DNA from: JAFGOG01 sp034429215
Lineage (GTDB): Bacteria; Chloroflexota; Anaerolineae; JAAYZQ01
Assembly: GCA_034429215.1 (NCBI GenBank)
Contig: DAOUGI010000039.1
Span: forward strand, 5,739 to 69,738
Length of the DNA stretch: 64,000 nt
Direction of reading: 5' to 3'
The notes under the pieces were generated by a model. The model searched no databases, was not told the DNA's origin, and worked only from the letters and a program-made list of their open reading frames with translations. Below, piece by piece: positions 47,309 through 56,723 of the stretch. The position numbers and the translations under genes are program-made. Numbering within the stretch: the first letter of the stretch is position 1; every line of letters starts with the position of its first letter.

Positions 47309-49288
47309 TTGTCACGCGCATTGTGGGCTGATCTGATCCTTCTCGGTGTGCTCATCCTAACGTTGGTGCTCCCCGGCTCGGCTGTTGAGCTGCGCCCTGT
47401 TGCGGCGCCAACCTACTACACCGGCTGGGCGATGGAGGCCTATCCCGAGCAGTCGGCGGCCGGCATGGAGGCCATGGTCCGGCGCGTGACCCGCGCCGGG
47501 GCCAACATCGTCTGGATCGGCCACAACAACCCCGGCGAGGTCGACCCGGCCAAGGTCGAGCCGGGCCTGTCCTACGCCGTCTACGAAGCCTACCTGGATC
47601 CTTCCGGCCCTCGCCACGGGGCAGCCGTGGCCATGGTCGACGCCCAGCACCGGCTGCTGGCCGCCTGCCGCGCCGTTGGGGTCAAGGTCGTCCTGCCGGT
47701 CGGCTACCAGATCCAGATGGGCGCCGCCTGGAACGGCCGCCACCCCGACAGCCTGCGCCTCGACGCCCAGGGCCGGCCGCTCGACATCTTTGGCGGCGGC
47801 GTCAGCGCCTCCTTCTACGCGCCGGCCTACCGCCGCGACATCGAGGCCTACTACCGCTGGATCGACGCCGAGTTCGCCCGCCCCTACGCCGACCTGCTGT
47901 TGATGCTCAACCTGGCCGACGAGCCGATCGGCGGCGACTATTCCTCCTTTGCCGAGGCCGAGTTCCGGCAGCAGTGCGGCTTTGACTTTGCCGGCGTGGG
48001 CGATGACCCCCGGCGCCAACGGCAGCTCGGCGAGTTCCAGTCGCACTACGTGGCCGAATACGCCGCCTACAGCGCCGGGCTGTGGGCCGGCATCCACCCC
48101 GGCCTGCCGGTGACCATGTCGTTCGACGGCGCCCAGGCCCGCCTGGCCTTTACCCTGCCCGATGTCGAGGCGCTCTTCCGCGACACGCCCTCCAACTTTG
48201 TGGTCACCTTTGATGCCTACCCCCGCGACGGCCTGCCCAACGTCGCCCTGAGCGACGGCGATCTGAACGGCCTGTTCCTGCTGGCCCGCTCGGTTGGCCT
48301 CTATTCGGCGCGCTACCACAAGTCGGTGTGGCTGTGGGCCGCGGCCAACCGCTGGGGCCTGAGCCAGGCCAGCTCCGACCCCGGCACCATATCCGACGCC
48401 GTGGCCAACGGCCTTTACCTGGCCCTGCTGGTGCGCCAGGCCGGCGGCGACCTGCGCGGCATCGCCTATTGGAACTATAACGTCAAGGAGCAGGGACTGT
48501 ACAACGACACCCACCCCACCGCCTACGACGTCGAGGCCATGTTCGCCAGGGTGTCGGCCGTCTTGCCGGCGCTCCGCCGGCTGATGGCTGCCCCGGCCCA
48601 ACGGCCCGCCGTGCTGCTCCTGGTGCCCCCTGCCGTGGCTCACCGGCAGATCGGCGCGGCCCAGGAATCGGTCCGGCTGGAGGGCCAGCCCTATTCCCGC
48701 CTGGCGATCCTGGCCAAGGACAACGTCAACACCGCGGTCGTCGGCTCGCTGCGCGGCTGGTCGCTGGAGGGGGTGCGGGCCGTTGTCGTGGTATCGCCGG
48801 GCAGCGAATACCTCCAATCCGGCGATCTGGACGCGCTGCGCGGCTGGCTGGCCCGCGGCGGCCGGCTGGTTACCTCACAGGGTGTGGCCGAGGCGCTCCT
48901 AGATCCCGGCCGCGGCGAGCCCGACCGGGTCTGGACCGGCCTGGTAGTGCGCTTTGGGAGCCTGTACGTGGCGCAGCAGGGCGTGCCGACCCTCTTTGAA
49001 GACGCCCGGCGCCAGGAGCTGGGCAGCTTTTGGCAGGAGCTGCTTGGCCTGGATGCCGCCCGGCCCGGCTACCGGGTGATCGGCCCTGCCGCGGCGCTCT
49101 ACTACCACCGCGGCCCCGACCCGGTAGCGGTCAGCCTGAGCCTGCCCTCGAACGCCGCCGGCTATCGCTACGACGCCCAGGCCCGGCCCGTCGAGCGGCT
49201 GCGCGGCGCGGCCATAACTGCCACCTTGGGGCGGCGGGAGTATCTGTTTGTGACCGTGGCGCCGCCGCTCAGGCCCAGCCGCAGGTAA
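47309..49288 (+). CDS. Secreted glycoside hydrolase-like TIM-barrel protein
   Basis: The 659-residue product has an N-terminal signal or anchor (ALWADLILLGVLILTLVLPGSAVE). A barrel-like region follows (GWAMEAYPEQSAAGMEAMVRRVTRAGANIVWIGHNNPGEV, LLMLNLADEPIGGDY, NFVVTFDAYP, GIAYWNYN). The C-terminal part (about 430-560, VVVVSPGSEYLQSGDLDALRGWLARGGRLV) is like the trimerisation/glutaminase-like domain of GH42 beta-galactosidases. ADEP holds a candidate acid. The exact family is not settled. The start (TTG 47309) is uncertain. Confidence 0.65.
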   Translation: MSRALWADLILLGVLILTLVLPGSAVELRPVAAPTYYTGWAMEAYPEQSAAGMEAMVRRVTRAGANIVWIGHNNPGEVDPAKVEPGLSYAVYEAYLDPSGPRHGAAVAMVDAQHRLLAACRAVGVKVVLPVGYQIQMGAAWNGRHPDSLRLDAQGRPLDIFGGGVSASFYAPAYRRDIEAYYRWIDAEFARPYADLLLMLNLADEPIGGDYSSFAEAEFRQQCGFDFAGVGDDPRRQRQLGEFQSHYVAEYAAYSAGLWAGIHPGLPVTMSFDGAQARLAFTLPDVEALFRDTPSNFVVTFDAYPRDGLPNVALSDGDLNGLFLLARSVGLYSARYHKSVWLWAAANRWGLSQASSDPGTISDAVANGLYLALLVRQAGGDLRGIAYWNYNVKEQGLYNDTHPTAYDVEAMFARVSAVLPALRRLMAAPAQRPAVLLLVPPAVAHRQIGAAQESVRLEGQPYSRLAILAKDNVNTAVVGSLRGWSLEGVRAVVVVSPGSEYLQSGDLDALRGWLARGGRLVTSQGVAEALLDPGRGEPDRVWTGLVVRFGSLYVAQQGVPTLFEDARRQELGSFWQELLGLDAARPGYRVIGPAAALYYHRGPDPVAVSLSLPSNAAGYRYDAQARPVERLRGAAITATLGRREYLFVTVAPPLRPSRR

Positions 49289-49294
49289 CGATCT

Positions 49295-49323
49295 TTGCTT
49301 TTTTGCGGCAGTTGGGTTATAAT
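49295..49323 (+). promoter_or_regulatory. Promoter of the gamma-lyase operon
   Basis: A perfect TATAAT (49318-49323) lies 17 bp after TTGCTT (49295-49300), immediately after the glycosidase-like gene. About 100 nt of leader precede the GTG start, with no clear fold. Confidence 0.55.
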
Positions 49324-49429
49324 GAATCTGCCTCACTGCAAATGATCCATACCTTTGCTCCCGTGCTGAGCGAAGCCAATTCACTTGTGCTGCTAGAGGC
49401 ATATCTGTAGAACACAGCGGAGTGGTCAC

Positions 49430-50632
49430 GTGTTTAAGAACAAGAGCGTCTTTACCCAGGCGGTCCATGCCGGTGAGCGCGGGCCGAGGCCCGATTTTGA
49501 CTCGGTCAGCACCCCAATCTATCCCTCCGTCGGCTACCTCTATGATGAGATGGACGACCTCGACGGCGTCTTTGCCGGACAGCGGGACGGCTATGTCTAC
49601 CCGCGCTACGGCAGCCCGACGGTCGCCGCCTTTGAGCAGGCCGTGGCCGTCCTGGAAGGGGCCGAGGATGCCGTTGCCTTTGCCTCGGGCATGGCTGCCA
49701 TCCACGTTGCCCTGTTGGGCGCAAATCTGCGCAGCGGCGCGGCCGTGGTCTCGGCCGCCAACGTCTATGGCGCAACCTACGCCCTGCTCGACAAGGTGTT
49801 CGTTGCCCAGGGCGTCCGCGTCCGCTTTGTCGATATTACCGACCTCGATCAGGTGGCCGCCGCCGTTGCCGCCGAGCGTCCCGCCGCCCTGCTGTGCGAG
49901 ATCATCTCCAACCCGCTGCTCAAGGTCGCCGACGTCCCGGCCCTGGCCGAGATCGCCCACGCCGCCGGAGCCGCCCTGCTGGTCGATAACACCTTCGCCA
50001 GTCCCTACCTCTTTCGCCCGCTGGACCATGGCGCCGACTATGTCCTTCACTCGGCGACCAAGTACCTGGGCGGCCATGGCGACTTGATGGCCGGCGTGGT
50101 CGCCTGCTCGGCGGCCCGCGGCCGCGACTTGCGCGAGCGGCAAAAGCTGTTGGGGGCCAACCTGGGCCCGCAGGAGGCATGGCTGGCCCTTCGTGGCCTC
50201 AAAACCCTGCCGCTGCGCATGCGCCAGCACTGCGCCAACGCCCAAATCGTGGCCGAGTGGCTGGCCGGACACCCGGCCATAGCCCGCGTCAACTACCCCG
50301 GCCTACCCGATCATCCCCAGCACGACCTGGCCGCACGACTGTTCGGCGGGCGGGGCTTTGGCGGCATGGTCAGCTTTGACCTGCGCGGCGCGACCCAGGC
50401 CCAGGTCTTTAGCTTCATGGAGGCGCTGGAGCTGGTCCTGCCGGCCACCACCCTGGGTGACGTCTACAGCCTGACCCTCTACCCGGCCCACTCCTCTCAC
50501 CGTTACGTGGCGCCCGAGGTCCGGGCCGCGCTGGGCATCGGCGACGGGCTGGTGCGCCTGAGTGTGGGGATCGAGGATGCCGCCGACATTATCGCCGATC
50601 TGGCCCAAGCCTTGGAGCGAATGACCAAATGA
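49430..50632 (+). CDS. Trans-sulfuration-type PLP enzyme (methionine gamma-lyase/cystathionine gamma-synthase family)
   Basis: The 400-residue product has the family's N-terminal TQAVHAG, TPIYPSVGY, YPRYGSPT and ASGMAAIH motifs, VDNTFASPYLFRPLDHGAD, and the PLP lysine in HSATKYLGGHGD. SLTLYPAHSSH at the end fits gamma-lyases or synthases acting on methionine, homocysteine or O-acyl-homoserine. The start is GTG with GGAG upstream. ATGA overlap couples it to the ornithine cyclodeaminase-like gene. Confidence 0.88.
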   Translation: MFKNKSVFTQAVHAGERGPRPDFDSVSTPIYPSVGYLYDEMDDLDGVFAGQRDGYVYPRYGSPTVAAFEQAVAVLEGAEDAVAFASGMAAIHVALLGANLRSGAAVVSAANVYGATYALLDKVFVAQGVRVRFVDITDLDQVAAAVAAERPAALLCEIISNPLLKVADVPALAEIAHAAGAALLVDNTFASPYLFRPLDHGADYVLHSATKYLGGHGDLMAGVVACSAARGRDLRERQKLLGANLGPQEAWLALRGLKTLPLRMRQHCANAQIVAEWLAGHPAIARVNYPGLPDHPQHDLAARLFGGRGFGGMVSFDLRGATQAQVFSFMEALELVLPATTLGDVYSLTLYPAHSSHRYVAPEVRAALGIGDGLVRLSVGIEDAADIIADLAQALERMTK

Positions 50633-51600
50633 CCAATTTACTCTACCTGTCCAAATCCGATGTGATCTCCGCCGGTCTGACCATGGCCGAGATCGTCGAG
50701 GCGGTCGAGGCTGCCTTTCGCGAAAAAGGCTTGGGCCGCCTCGAGATGCCGCCCAAGCCGGGCATCCACCCCGGCGACGGCGACAACTTTATCCACGCCA
50801 TGCCCGCCTACATTCCGGCTCTCGGCTCGGCCGGGGTCAAGTGGGTCAGCGGCTACCCGGGCAACCAGCAGCGAGGGCTGCCCTACATCAACGGCCTGCT
50901 GATTCTCAACGATCCCGACACCGGCCTGCCGCTGGCCGTCATGGACTGCACCTGGATCACCGCCATGCGCACCGGCGCCGCCACCGCCGTCGCCGCCCGC
51001 TACCTGGCCCGGCCCGAATCGGCGGTCGTCGGCGTCCTCGGCTGCGGCGTGCAGGGCCGGACCAACGTCGAGGCCTTGAGCGTCCTCTTTCCCCTGCGGC
51101 GGGTCATCGCCTACGACATGGTGCCCGATGCGGCCTGGTGCTACGCCGAAGAGGTCAGCGCCCGTCTTGACCTGGAAGTGGTCGTGGCCGCCGCTCCGCG
51201 CCAGGCGGTGACCGGCTGTGACCTGGTGGTCACCGCCGGGCCGATCCTGAAAGTGCCGCACGCCACCATCCAGGCCGGCTGGCTGGACGAGGGAGCTTTT
51301 GCCTCGCTCGTGGACTATGACTCCTATTGGCATCGCGACGCCCTGAACCAGGCCGACAAATTCTGCACCGACGACCTGCCTCAGCTACTCTACTACCAGC
51401 AGGCCGGCTACTTCCAGGACATCCCGCCGGTCTATGCCGAGGTGGGCGAGCTGGTCGCCGGCCGCAAACCGGGCCGGACGTCGCCTGCCGAGCGAACCAT
51501 GGCCGCCAACCTGGGCATCGCCATGGACGACATGGCGGTGGCCCCCCTCATCTACCGGCGGGCAGTGGACAAGGGGGTCGGTACTTGGTTGGAGCTGTAA
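50629..51600 (+). CDS. Ornithine cyclodeaminase/mu-crystallin-family protein
   Basis: The 323-residue NAD-dependent enzyme has the motifs KPGIHP, HAMPAYIP, GVKWVSGYPGN, MDCTWITAMRTGAATAVAARYLAR, and the nucleotide site GVLGCGVQGRTNVEAL. Members deaminate ornithine, reduce cyclic imines, or act as alanine or opine dehydrogenases; the substrate is not evident. It is coupled to the gamma-lyase upstream and lies just before the permease gene. Confidence 0.85.
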   Translation: MTNLLYLSKSDVISAGLTMAEIVEAVEAAFREKGLGRLEMPPKPGIHPGDGDNFIHAMPAYIPALGSAGVKWVSGYPGNQQRGLPYINGLLILNDPDTGLPLAVMDCTWITAMRTGAATAVAARYLARPESAVVGVLGCGVQGRTNVEALSVLFPLRRVIAYDMVPDAAWCYAEEVSARLDLEVVVAAAPRQAVTGCDLVVTAGPILKVPHATIQAGWLDEGAFASLVDYDSYWHRDALNQADKFCTDDLPQLLYYQQAGYFQDIPPVYAEVGELVAGRKPGRTSPAERTMAANLGIAMDDMAVAPLIYRRAVDKGVGTWLEL

Positions 51601-51601
51601 C

Positions 51602-53164
51602 GTGCAAGTCAATCTCGTAAACTGGCTGCTCGCCTTCTCGCCCATCGCCATCGTCCTGGTCCTGATGGTCGGCTTTCGATGGGGAGGGCACCGGGCCGGC
51701 CTGGTCGGCTGGGTTGTGGGCCTGGCCATCGCCTGGCTGCGCTTTGGCGCCGGGCTTGAGGTGCTCTTTTATTCGCAAGTGCAGGCCGTGCTCCTCAGCC
51801 TGTTCGTTTTGTACATCATCTGGATGGCCCTGGTGCTGTACCGCGTGGTGGACGAGGCCGGCGCGATCGCCGTCACCGGCCGGGGGATCTCCCGGCTGAC
51901 CGGCGATCCGACCATGCAGCTCCTGCTGCTGGCCTGGGGCTTTAGCTCATTTCTGCAGGGCGTGGCTGCCTTTGGCGTGCCCATTGCCGTCGTCGCGCCC
52001 CTGCTCATTGGCCTGGGCTTCCCGCCCCTGGTGGCGGTCGCCTCGGTGGCCATCGGCCATTCCTGGTCGGTCACCTTTGGCAGCATGTCGTCCTCTTTCC
52101 AGGCGCTGATGGCCGCCACCGACCTGCCGGGCCTGGACCTGGCGCCCTGGTCGGCCGCGTTCCTGGGGATCGCCTGCCTCGGCTGCGGCATCGGCGCCGT
52201 GTGGGTCTACCGCGGCTGGCAGTCGGTCCGCCATGGCGCGCCGGCCCTGTTGCTGATGACCGCGGTGATGGTCACCGTCCAGACGGTGTTGGCCGTGAGC
52301 GGTCTGTGGACCCTGGCCGGCTTTGTGGCCGGGCTGGCCGGGCTGGCCACCGGGGCGGTGATAGCCCGCCTGCCGCGCTACCAACGCCGGGTGGCCGGCG
52401 ATCCGGCCCCGGCGCCCGCTCCGCAGCGCATGTCGCTGCGGCTGGCCCTGGTCCCCTACCTGATCCTCTTTGTTGTCGTGGCCGCCGCCGAGCTGTGGCC
52501 GTGGCTCCACCAGGTGCTGAGCCAGGTCCAGATCCGGGTCCACCTGCCGGAGGTCAGCACCGCCTACGGCTGGACGACGCCGGCCGGCGTGGGCCGGACG
52601 ATCAGCGTTTTTGGTCACGCCGGGGCGCTGTTGGCCTACGTCTCGCTAATATCGTTCCTCCTCTTCCGCCGGACCGGCCACTATACCCCTGGGGTAGCTC
52701 GCCGTATCGTGCGCCAGACCGTGCGCAGTGCCGTGCCCTCGTCGATCGGCATCGCCACCATGGTCGGCTTTGCCGTGGCCATGGACTATAGCGGCATGAC
52801 CTACGTTTTGGCCGATGGGCTGGGCCGGGTGGCCGGCTCTGCCTACCCGGTGGTAGCGCCCTTCATCGGGCTCCTGGGCGCCTTTATGACCGGCAGTAAC
52901 ACCAACTCGAACGTGGTCTTTGCCCCGCTCCAGCAGCAGGCGGCCGCCGTGCTGGGCATCAACGCCCTGATCGTCCTGGGCGCGCAGACCACCGGCGGCG
53001 CGCTGGGCTCGATGATCGCCCCGGCCAAGGTGATCCTGGGCTGCAGCACCGCCGGCCTGCCCGGACAGGAGGGCCAGGTGCTCAAGAAAACCCTGCCTCC
53101 GGCCCTGGTCATTTCCGGCCTGGTCGGCATACTGGCCCTGGTAGCGGTGTTGTTAGGCGGCTAA
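51602..53164 (+). CDS. L-lactate permease-family transporter
   Basis: The 520-residue product has about 13 spans and the LctP-family motifs GHSWSVTFGSMSSSF, GLLGAFMTGSNTNSNVVFAPLQ and GGALGSMIAPAKVILGCSTAGLPGQEG. These transporters move lactate, glycolate or related hydroxy acids with protons. The start GTG 51602 lies 2 nt after the preceding gene with GGAG; the in-frame upstream extension lies wholly in that gene. The substrate may instead be the acid product of the two upstream enzymes. Confidence 0.9.
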   Translation: MQVNLVNWLLAFSPIAIVLVLMVGFRWGGHRAGLVGWVVGLAIAWLRFGAGLEVLFYSQVQAVLLSLFVLYIIWMALVLYRVVDEAGAIAVTGRGISRLTGDPTMQLLLLAWGFSSFLQGVAAFGVPIAVVAPLLIGLGFPPLVAVASVAIGHSWSVTFGSMSSSFQALMAATDLPGLDLAPWSAAFLGIACLGCGIGAVWVYRGWQSVRHGAPALLLMTAVMVTVQTVLAVSGLWTLAGFVAGLAGLATGAVIARLPRYQRRVAGDPAPAPAPQRMSLRLALVPYLILFVVVAAAELWPWLHQVLSQVQIRVHLPEVSTAYGWTTPAGVGRTISVFGHAGALLAYVSLISFLLFRRTGHYTPGVARRIVRQTVRSAVPSSIGIATMVGFAVAMDYSGMTYVLADGLGRVAGSAYPVVAPFIGLLGAFMTGSNTNSNVVFAPLQQQAAAVLGINALIVLGAQTTGGALGSMIAPAKVILGCSTAGLPGQEGQVLKKTLPPALVISGLVGILALVAVLLGG

Positions 53165-53797
53165 ATGTTCTCAACTCTGAAGGCATGGTCGCCCAACTCG
53201 CGCCTGGCATGGCTGATCGTCCTGTTCGCCGTCCAGTTGCTGTACGTCCCCATCAACCGCACCGTCCGGGGCGGCGTTATTCTGTCTTTGCCGTGGGATT
53301 CGCATGTCCCCTTCTGGCCGATCTGGGCTGTGCCCTACCTGTTGAGCATCCTGTGGTGGATGGCGGCGTTCATCTGGGCGGCGTGGAAGATGGATGATAT
53401 CCGCTACCGGGCCTTTGTCGCCGCTGCGCTGGCCGTCATGCTGACCGCCTATGCGGCCTATATCCTCTACCCCACCTACGTGGAGCGGCCCCCTTTGGAG
53501 GGGCATGGCTGGCAGACCGAGCTGGTCCGCTCGATATACAATAACGACCGCCTGAACAACGCTTTTCCCAGCGGCCACACCTATACCACCATGCTGATCG
53601 CCCTGTTCTGGTGGGATTGGCGCCCCAAGTTGCGCTGGCTGTGGGCCGCCATCGCCGTCGTCGTCATCCTGTCTACCCTGTTCACCGGCCAGCACAACCT
53701 GCTGGATCCGATCGGGGGCATCATCTGGGCCTGCGCCGGTTATTGCTTCGGCTGGTGGTGGGTCAAGTGGAGGCAAGCTCGGCGGAAGGAAGTATGA
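53165..53797 (+). CDS. PAP2-family membrane phosphatase
   Basis: The 210-residue membrane protein has five spans and the PAP2 motifs NNAFPSGHTYTT (motif 2) and LFTGQHNLLDPIGG (motif 3, with the catalytic histidine and aspartate). Motif 1 (KxxxxxxRP) is not clear, so activity is likely but not certain. It starts at the lactate-permease stop and overlaps the next kinase gene by ATGA. Confidence 0.82.
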   Translation: MFSTLKAWSPNSRLAWLIVLFAVQLLYVPINRTVRGGVILSLPWDSHVPFWPIWAVPYLLSILWWMAAFIWAAWKMDDIRYRAFVAAALAVMLTAYAAYILYPTYVERPPLEGHGWQTELVRSIYNNDRLNNAFPSGHTYTTMLIALFWWDWRPKLRWLWAAIAVVVILSTLFTGQHNLLDPIGGIIWACAGYCFGWWWVKWRQARRKEV

Positions 53798-56718
53798 CCG
53801 TGCGCCGGAACCTTTCCCTCTGGCTGTGGTCCGCTCTCTTGCTCAGCGTTTTCCCCGTGGCCGTGGCGCTGATCCAGATCTACTCCTGGCTGCCGGCCGA
53901 CGGCGCCACCGGCAACCTGGACAGCTTTGCGGCAGAGGGCTTTAAAGTCCAGCGCTTGTTCGGGCAGCGAGAAGGTGGCCTGCAACAGGGCGATCTGATC
54001 GTCCGGGCCGGCGGCTATACCCCTGCCGAGTGGCTGGCCGGCGCGCCGCGCGGGCCAGAATGGACAAACGGCGGGATCGTGCCGTATGAGGTTCGCCGGG
54101 ATGGCCAGATCGTAGAGCTGCAGATCCGGCTGGCCCCTACCCCTTTCCGCACCATCGTCGCCAGTTGGTCGCTGCAGCTCCTGATGTCTTTGGCTTGCCT
54201 CGCCATCGGCGCTTTTGTCTTTATCAAGCGGCCGCGCGAGCTGGCTGCCCGCGTGTTGATGCTCTTTTGCGTAGCGCTGACCCTCCAGTACTGGGGCGAT
54301 GCCTACAACTTTCAGCTCCCCACGCTGCCCTGGCGCTTGCCATTTTGGTTTCATCTCGCCTACGAGCACGTGACCTACGGTGTGAGTGTCGCCGGCATCT
54401 GCTACTTTGCCCTGGTCTTTCCACTGCCTCACCCACTGATCAAAAGGTTCTCCCACCTGTTGCCGGCCTTTCTGCTTTTCGGCCCCCTGGTGACCATTGC
54501 CCTGGGGATGGCCCTGGCTCCGGATCCAATCTGGGCGCTGAGGAACGGCAACATCCTCTCCTGGGCTGTGGCGTTGATGCAGATTACAACGGCCATCCTG
54601 GCCGGCCTCCGTTCGATCCGCACGGCCCGCGATCCGGTGCCGCGGGCCCAGGTGCGCTGGATACTGTTGTGGACCGCGGTAGGGTGTGGGGTGTTGATGC
54701 CAGGCTATGTCCTGCCCTTGCTGGTAACGGGTCGTTCCTTGCTCTCCCACTCCTTCACCATGGTTTTTATCGGACTCATCCCCTTCACCTTTGCCCTGGC
54801 CGTCTTGCGTTTCCGCCTGTTCGAGATCGAAGTCCTCATCAACCGCACCCTGGTCTACGGCACGCTGACAGTGCTTTTGGTCGGCCTCTACCTGCTCCTG
54901 GTCCGCCTGTTCACTCTGCTCATCCCGATCCTGTTGCGCCGCCAGGATGACACGGCGGTAGTCTTTATTGCCACCCTGGGCATGGTTCTCGCCTTTGCCC
55001 CATTGCGGCGGCGGGTCCAGATCGCCATCGACCGCGCCTTCTACCGCACCAAGCTCGACTACCGGCGCTTGTTGCCGGAGATGAGCGACCGGCTGGCGAC
55101 CAGCATCGTCCCTGACGACCTGGCGGCCATGCTGACGCGCGAGCTGCCGCAGCGGCTGCAGATCGCCTGGGCCACCTTGGCCGTGTTGGACTCCGACGGG
55201 GAGCAGTTCGTCCGGACCGGCCCAGGCATTGTGCCTGAGCATCCTCCGCTGCCGGCCAACCATCCGGTGGTCGCTTACCTGTGCCGGGCGGGCCAGCCTG
55301 TCTTGCGCCTCCAGCCCCCATCCGATCTGCCGGTCGAGGTCCGAGACTTTTTCGATCGCCACGGGATCGAGCTGGGCATCCCCCTGATCGTCGGCGAGAA
55401 ACCGGTGGGCATGTACAACCTGGGGCCAAAACTGTCGGGCAGCGCCTACACCAGCGACGAGGTCCATCTCCTGCGCCTCATAGGCCGCCAGGCGGCCGTC
55501 GCCGTGGAGAACAGCCGTCTTTTCCATGCCGAGCAGGAGCAGCGCGACCTGGCTCAAGCTCTCCAGGAAGCAGCCGACGTCGTGAGCAGCACCCTGAACC
55601 TCGACCAGGTATTGGACCGCATCCTGGCGCAGGTAGAGCGAGTCGTTGCCGGGGATGCCTTTAACGTCATGCTGATTGAGGACGGCGTAGCCTCCGCGGT
55701 CCGCTGGCATGGACACGAGCGGCTGGGAGTTGCCCACCTGATCGACCACCTGAGCATGCCCGTTTCCGAATACCAAACCCTTGCCCAGATGGCCCGTACC
55801 GGCGAGCCGTTGGTCGTCCCCGACACTACCCTCTATCCCCAATGGAATCCACGGCCGGGCTGGGAGAAACTGCGTTCCTACGTATCGGCGCCGATCCAGG
55901 TAGCGGGAGAGACGGTGGGCTTCCTGAATGTGGATGGCAGCCGGCCCGGCCAGTTCAGCATGGCCGATGCCCGGCGGCTGGAGGCTTTTGCCCATCATGC
56001 AGCCACAGCCCTGGAGAATGCTCGTTTGTACGAGCGGGCGCAGCGGGAAATCTCCGAGCGCAAGCGGGCCGAGGAACAGCTCAAAACCTCGCTGGCCGAA
56101 AAAGAGGTCTTGCTGAAAGAGGTCCACCACCGCGTCAAGAACAATCTCCAGGTCATTTCAAGCCTGCTTCACCTCCAGTCCAAACAGATCAAGGATCCTG
56201 AGACGCTTAGCATATTCCTGGAAAGCCAGCACCGGGTCCGATCCATGGCCCTCGTCCACGAAAGGCTCTATCAAAGTGAAGACCTGTCCGGAGTCGATGC
56301 CGCCGAGTACTTTCGGGATCTCGTCAGTTATCTGCATCGTTCTTATGGCGCCACGTCGGGCCAGGTGAGCCTGAACGTGGATGTCGCTCCGGTATCCTTG
56401 GGCATCGACGTCGCCATTCCGTGTGGGTTGATCATCAGCGAGCTGATTTCCAATGCACTGAAACACGCCTTCCCCGACGGCCGGCAGGGTCAAATCCTGG
56501 TCTATCTCCGCATGGGGCAGGATGGCCGGTGCACCTTGGTGGTCAGCGATGACGGCATCGGCTTGCCGGAGGACCTGGACCTGGAGCGGACTGAATCATT
56601 GGGCCTGCACCTGGTGAACCGGTTGGTGGCTCAGCTCGAAGGTTCCATCGACCTGTATAGGAAAGGTGGCACGACCCACAGAATTACATTCCCCTGCGCG
56701 TTTGGCAAAGGAGGTTAG
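53794..56718 (+). CDS. Large membrane sensor kinase: PDZ-like sensor, spans, two GAF domains, HisKA_2
   Basis: The 974-residue product starts with a span (SLWLWSALLLSVFPVAVALIQIY). A PDZ-like extracytoplasmic module follows (REGGLQQGDLIVRAGGYTPAEWLAG...VPYEVRRDGQIVELQIRL), then about seven more spans (about 115-430) and two GAF domains (about 440-580 and 590-745). A coiled linker leads to a HisKA_2 helix with HH778-779 (LLKEVHHRVKNNLQVISSLLHLQSK) and an HATPase domain (LIISELISNALKHAFPDG, SDDGIGLPEDL). The ATGA overlap fixes the start. The receiver-kinase gene 5 nt downstream is its likely partner. Confidence 0.88.
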   Translation: MTVRRNLSLWLWSALLLSVFPVAVALIQIYSWLPADGATGNLDSFAAEGFKVQRLFGQREGGLQQGDLIVRAGGYTPAEWLAGAPRGPEWTNGGIVPYEVRRDGQIVELQIRLAPTPFRTIVASWSLQLLMSLACLAIGAFVFIKRPRELAARVLMLFCVALTLQYWGDAYNFQLPTLPWRLPFWFHLAYEHVTYGVSVAGICYFALVFPLPHPLIKRFSHLLPAFLLFGPLVTIALGMALAPDPIWALRNGNILSWAVALMQITTAILAGLRSIRTARDPVPRAQVRWILLWTAVGCGVLMPGYVLPLLVTGRSLLSHSFTMVFIGLIPFTFALAVLRFRLFEIEVLINRTLVYGTLTVLLVGLYLLLVRLFTLLIPILLRRQDDTAVVFIATLGMVLAFAPLRRRVQIAIDRAFYRTKLDYRRLLPEMSDRLATSIVPDDLAAMLTRELPQRLQIAWATLAVLDSDGEQFVRTGPGIVPEHPPLPANHPVVAYLCRAGQPVLRLQPPSDLPVEVRDFFDRHGIELGIPLIVGEKPVGMYNLGPKLSGSAYTSDEVHLLRLIGRQAAVAVENSRLFHAEQEQRDLAQALQEAADVVSSTLNLDQVLDRILAQVERVVAGDAFNVMLIEDGVASAVRWHGHERLGVAHLIDHLSMPVSEYQTLAQMARTGEPLVVPDTTLYPQWNPRPGWEKLRSYVSAPIQVAGETVGFLNVDGSRPGQFSMADARRLEAFAHHAATALENARLYERAQREISERKRAEEQLKTSLAEKEVLLKEVHHRVKNNLQVISSLLHLQSKQIKDPETLSIFLESQHRVRSMALVHERLYQSEDLSGVDAAEYFRDLVSYLHRSYGATSGQVSLNVDVAPVSLGIDVAIPCGLIISELISNALKHAFPDGRQGQILVYLRMGQDGRCTLVVSDDGIGLPEDLDLERTESLGLHLVNRLVAQLEGSIDLYRKGGTTHRITFPCAFGKGG

Positions 56719-56723
56719 TCACG

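Noticed and set aside
53740..56130. Long antisense ORF of 796 codons opposite the membrane kinase
   Set aside because: It is the complement of a well-supported GAF/kinase gene. Its translation is Gln/Gly/His-rich with no domain, typical of antisense frames in GC-rich DNA.
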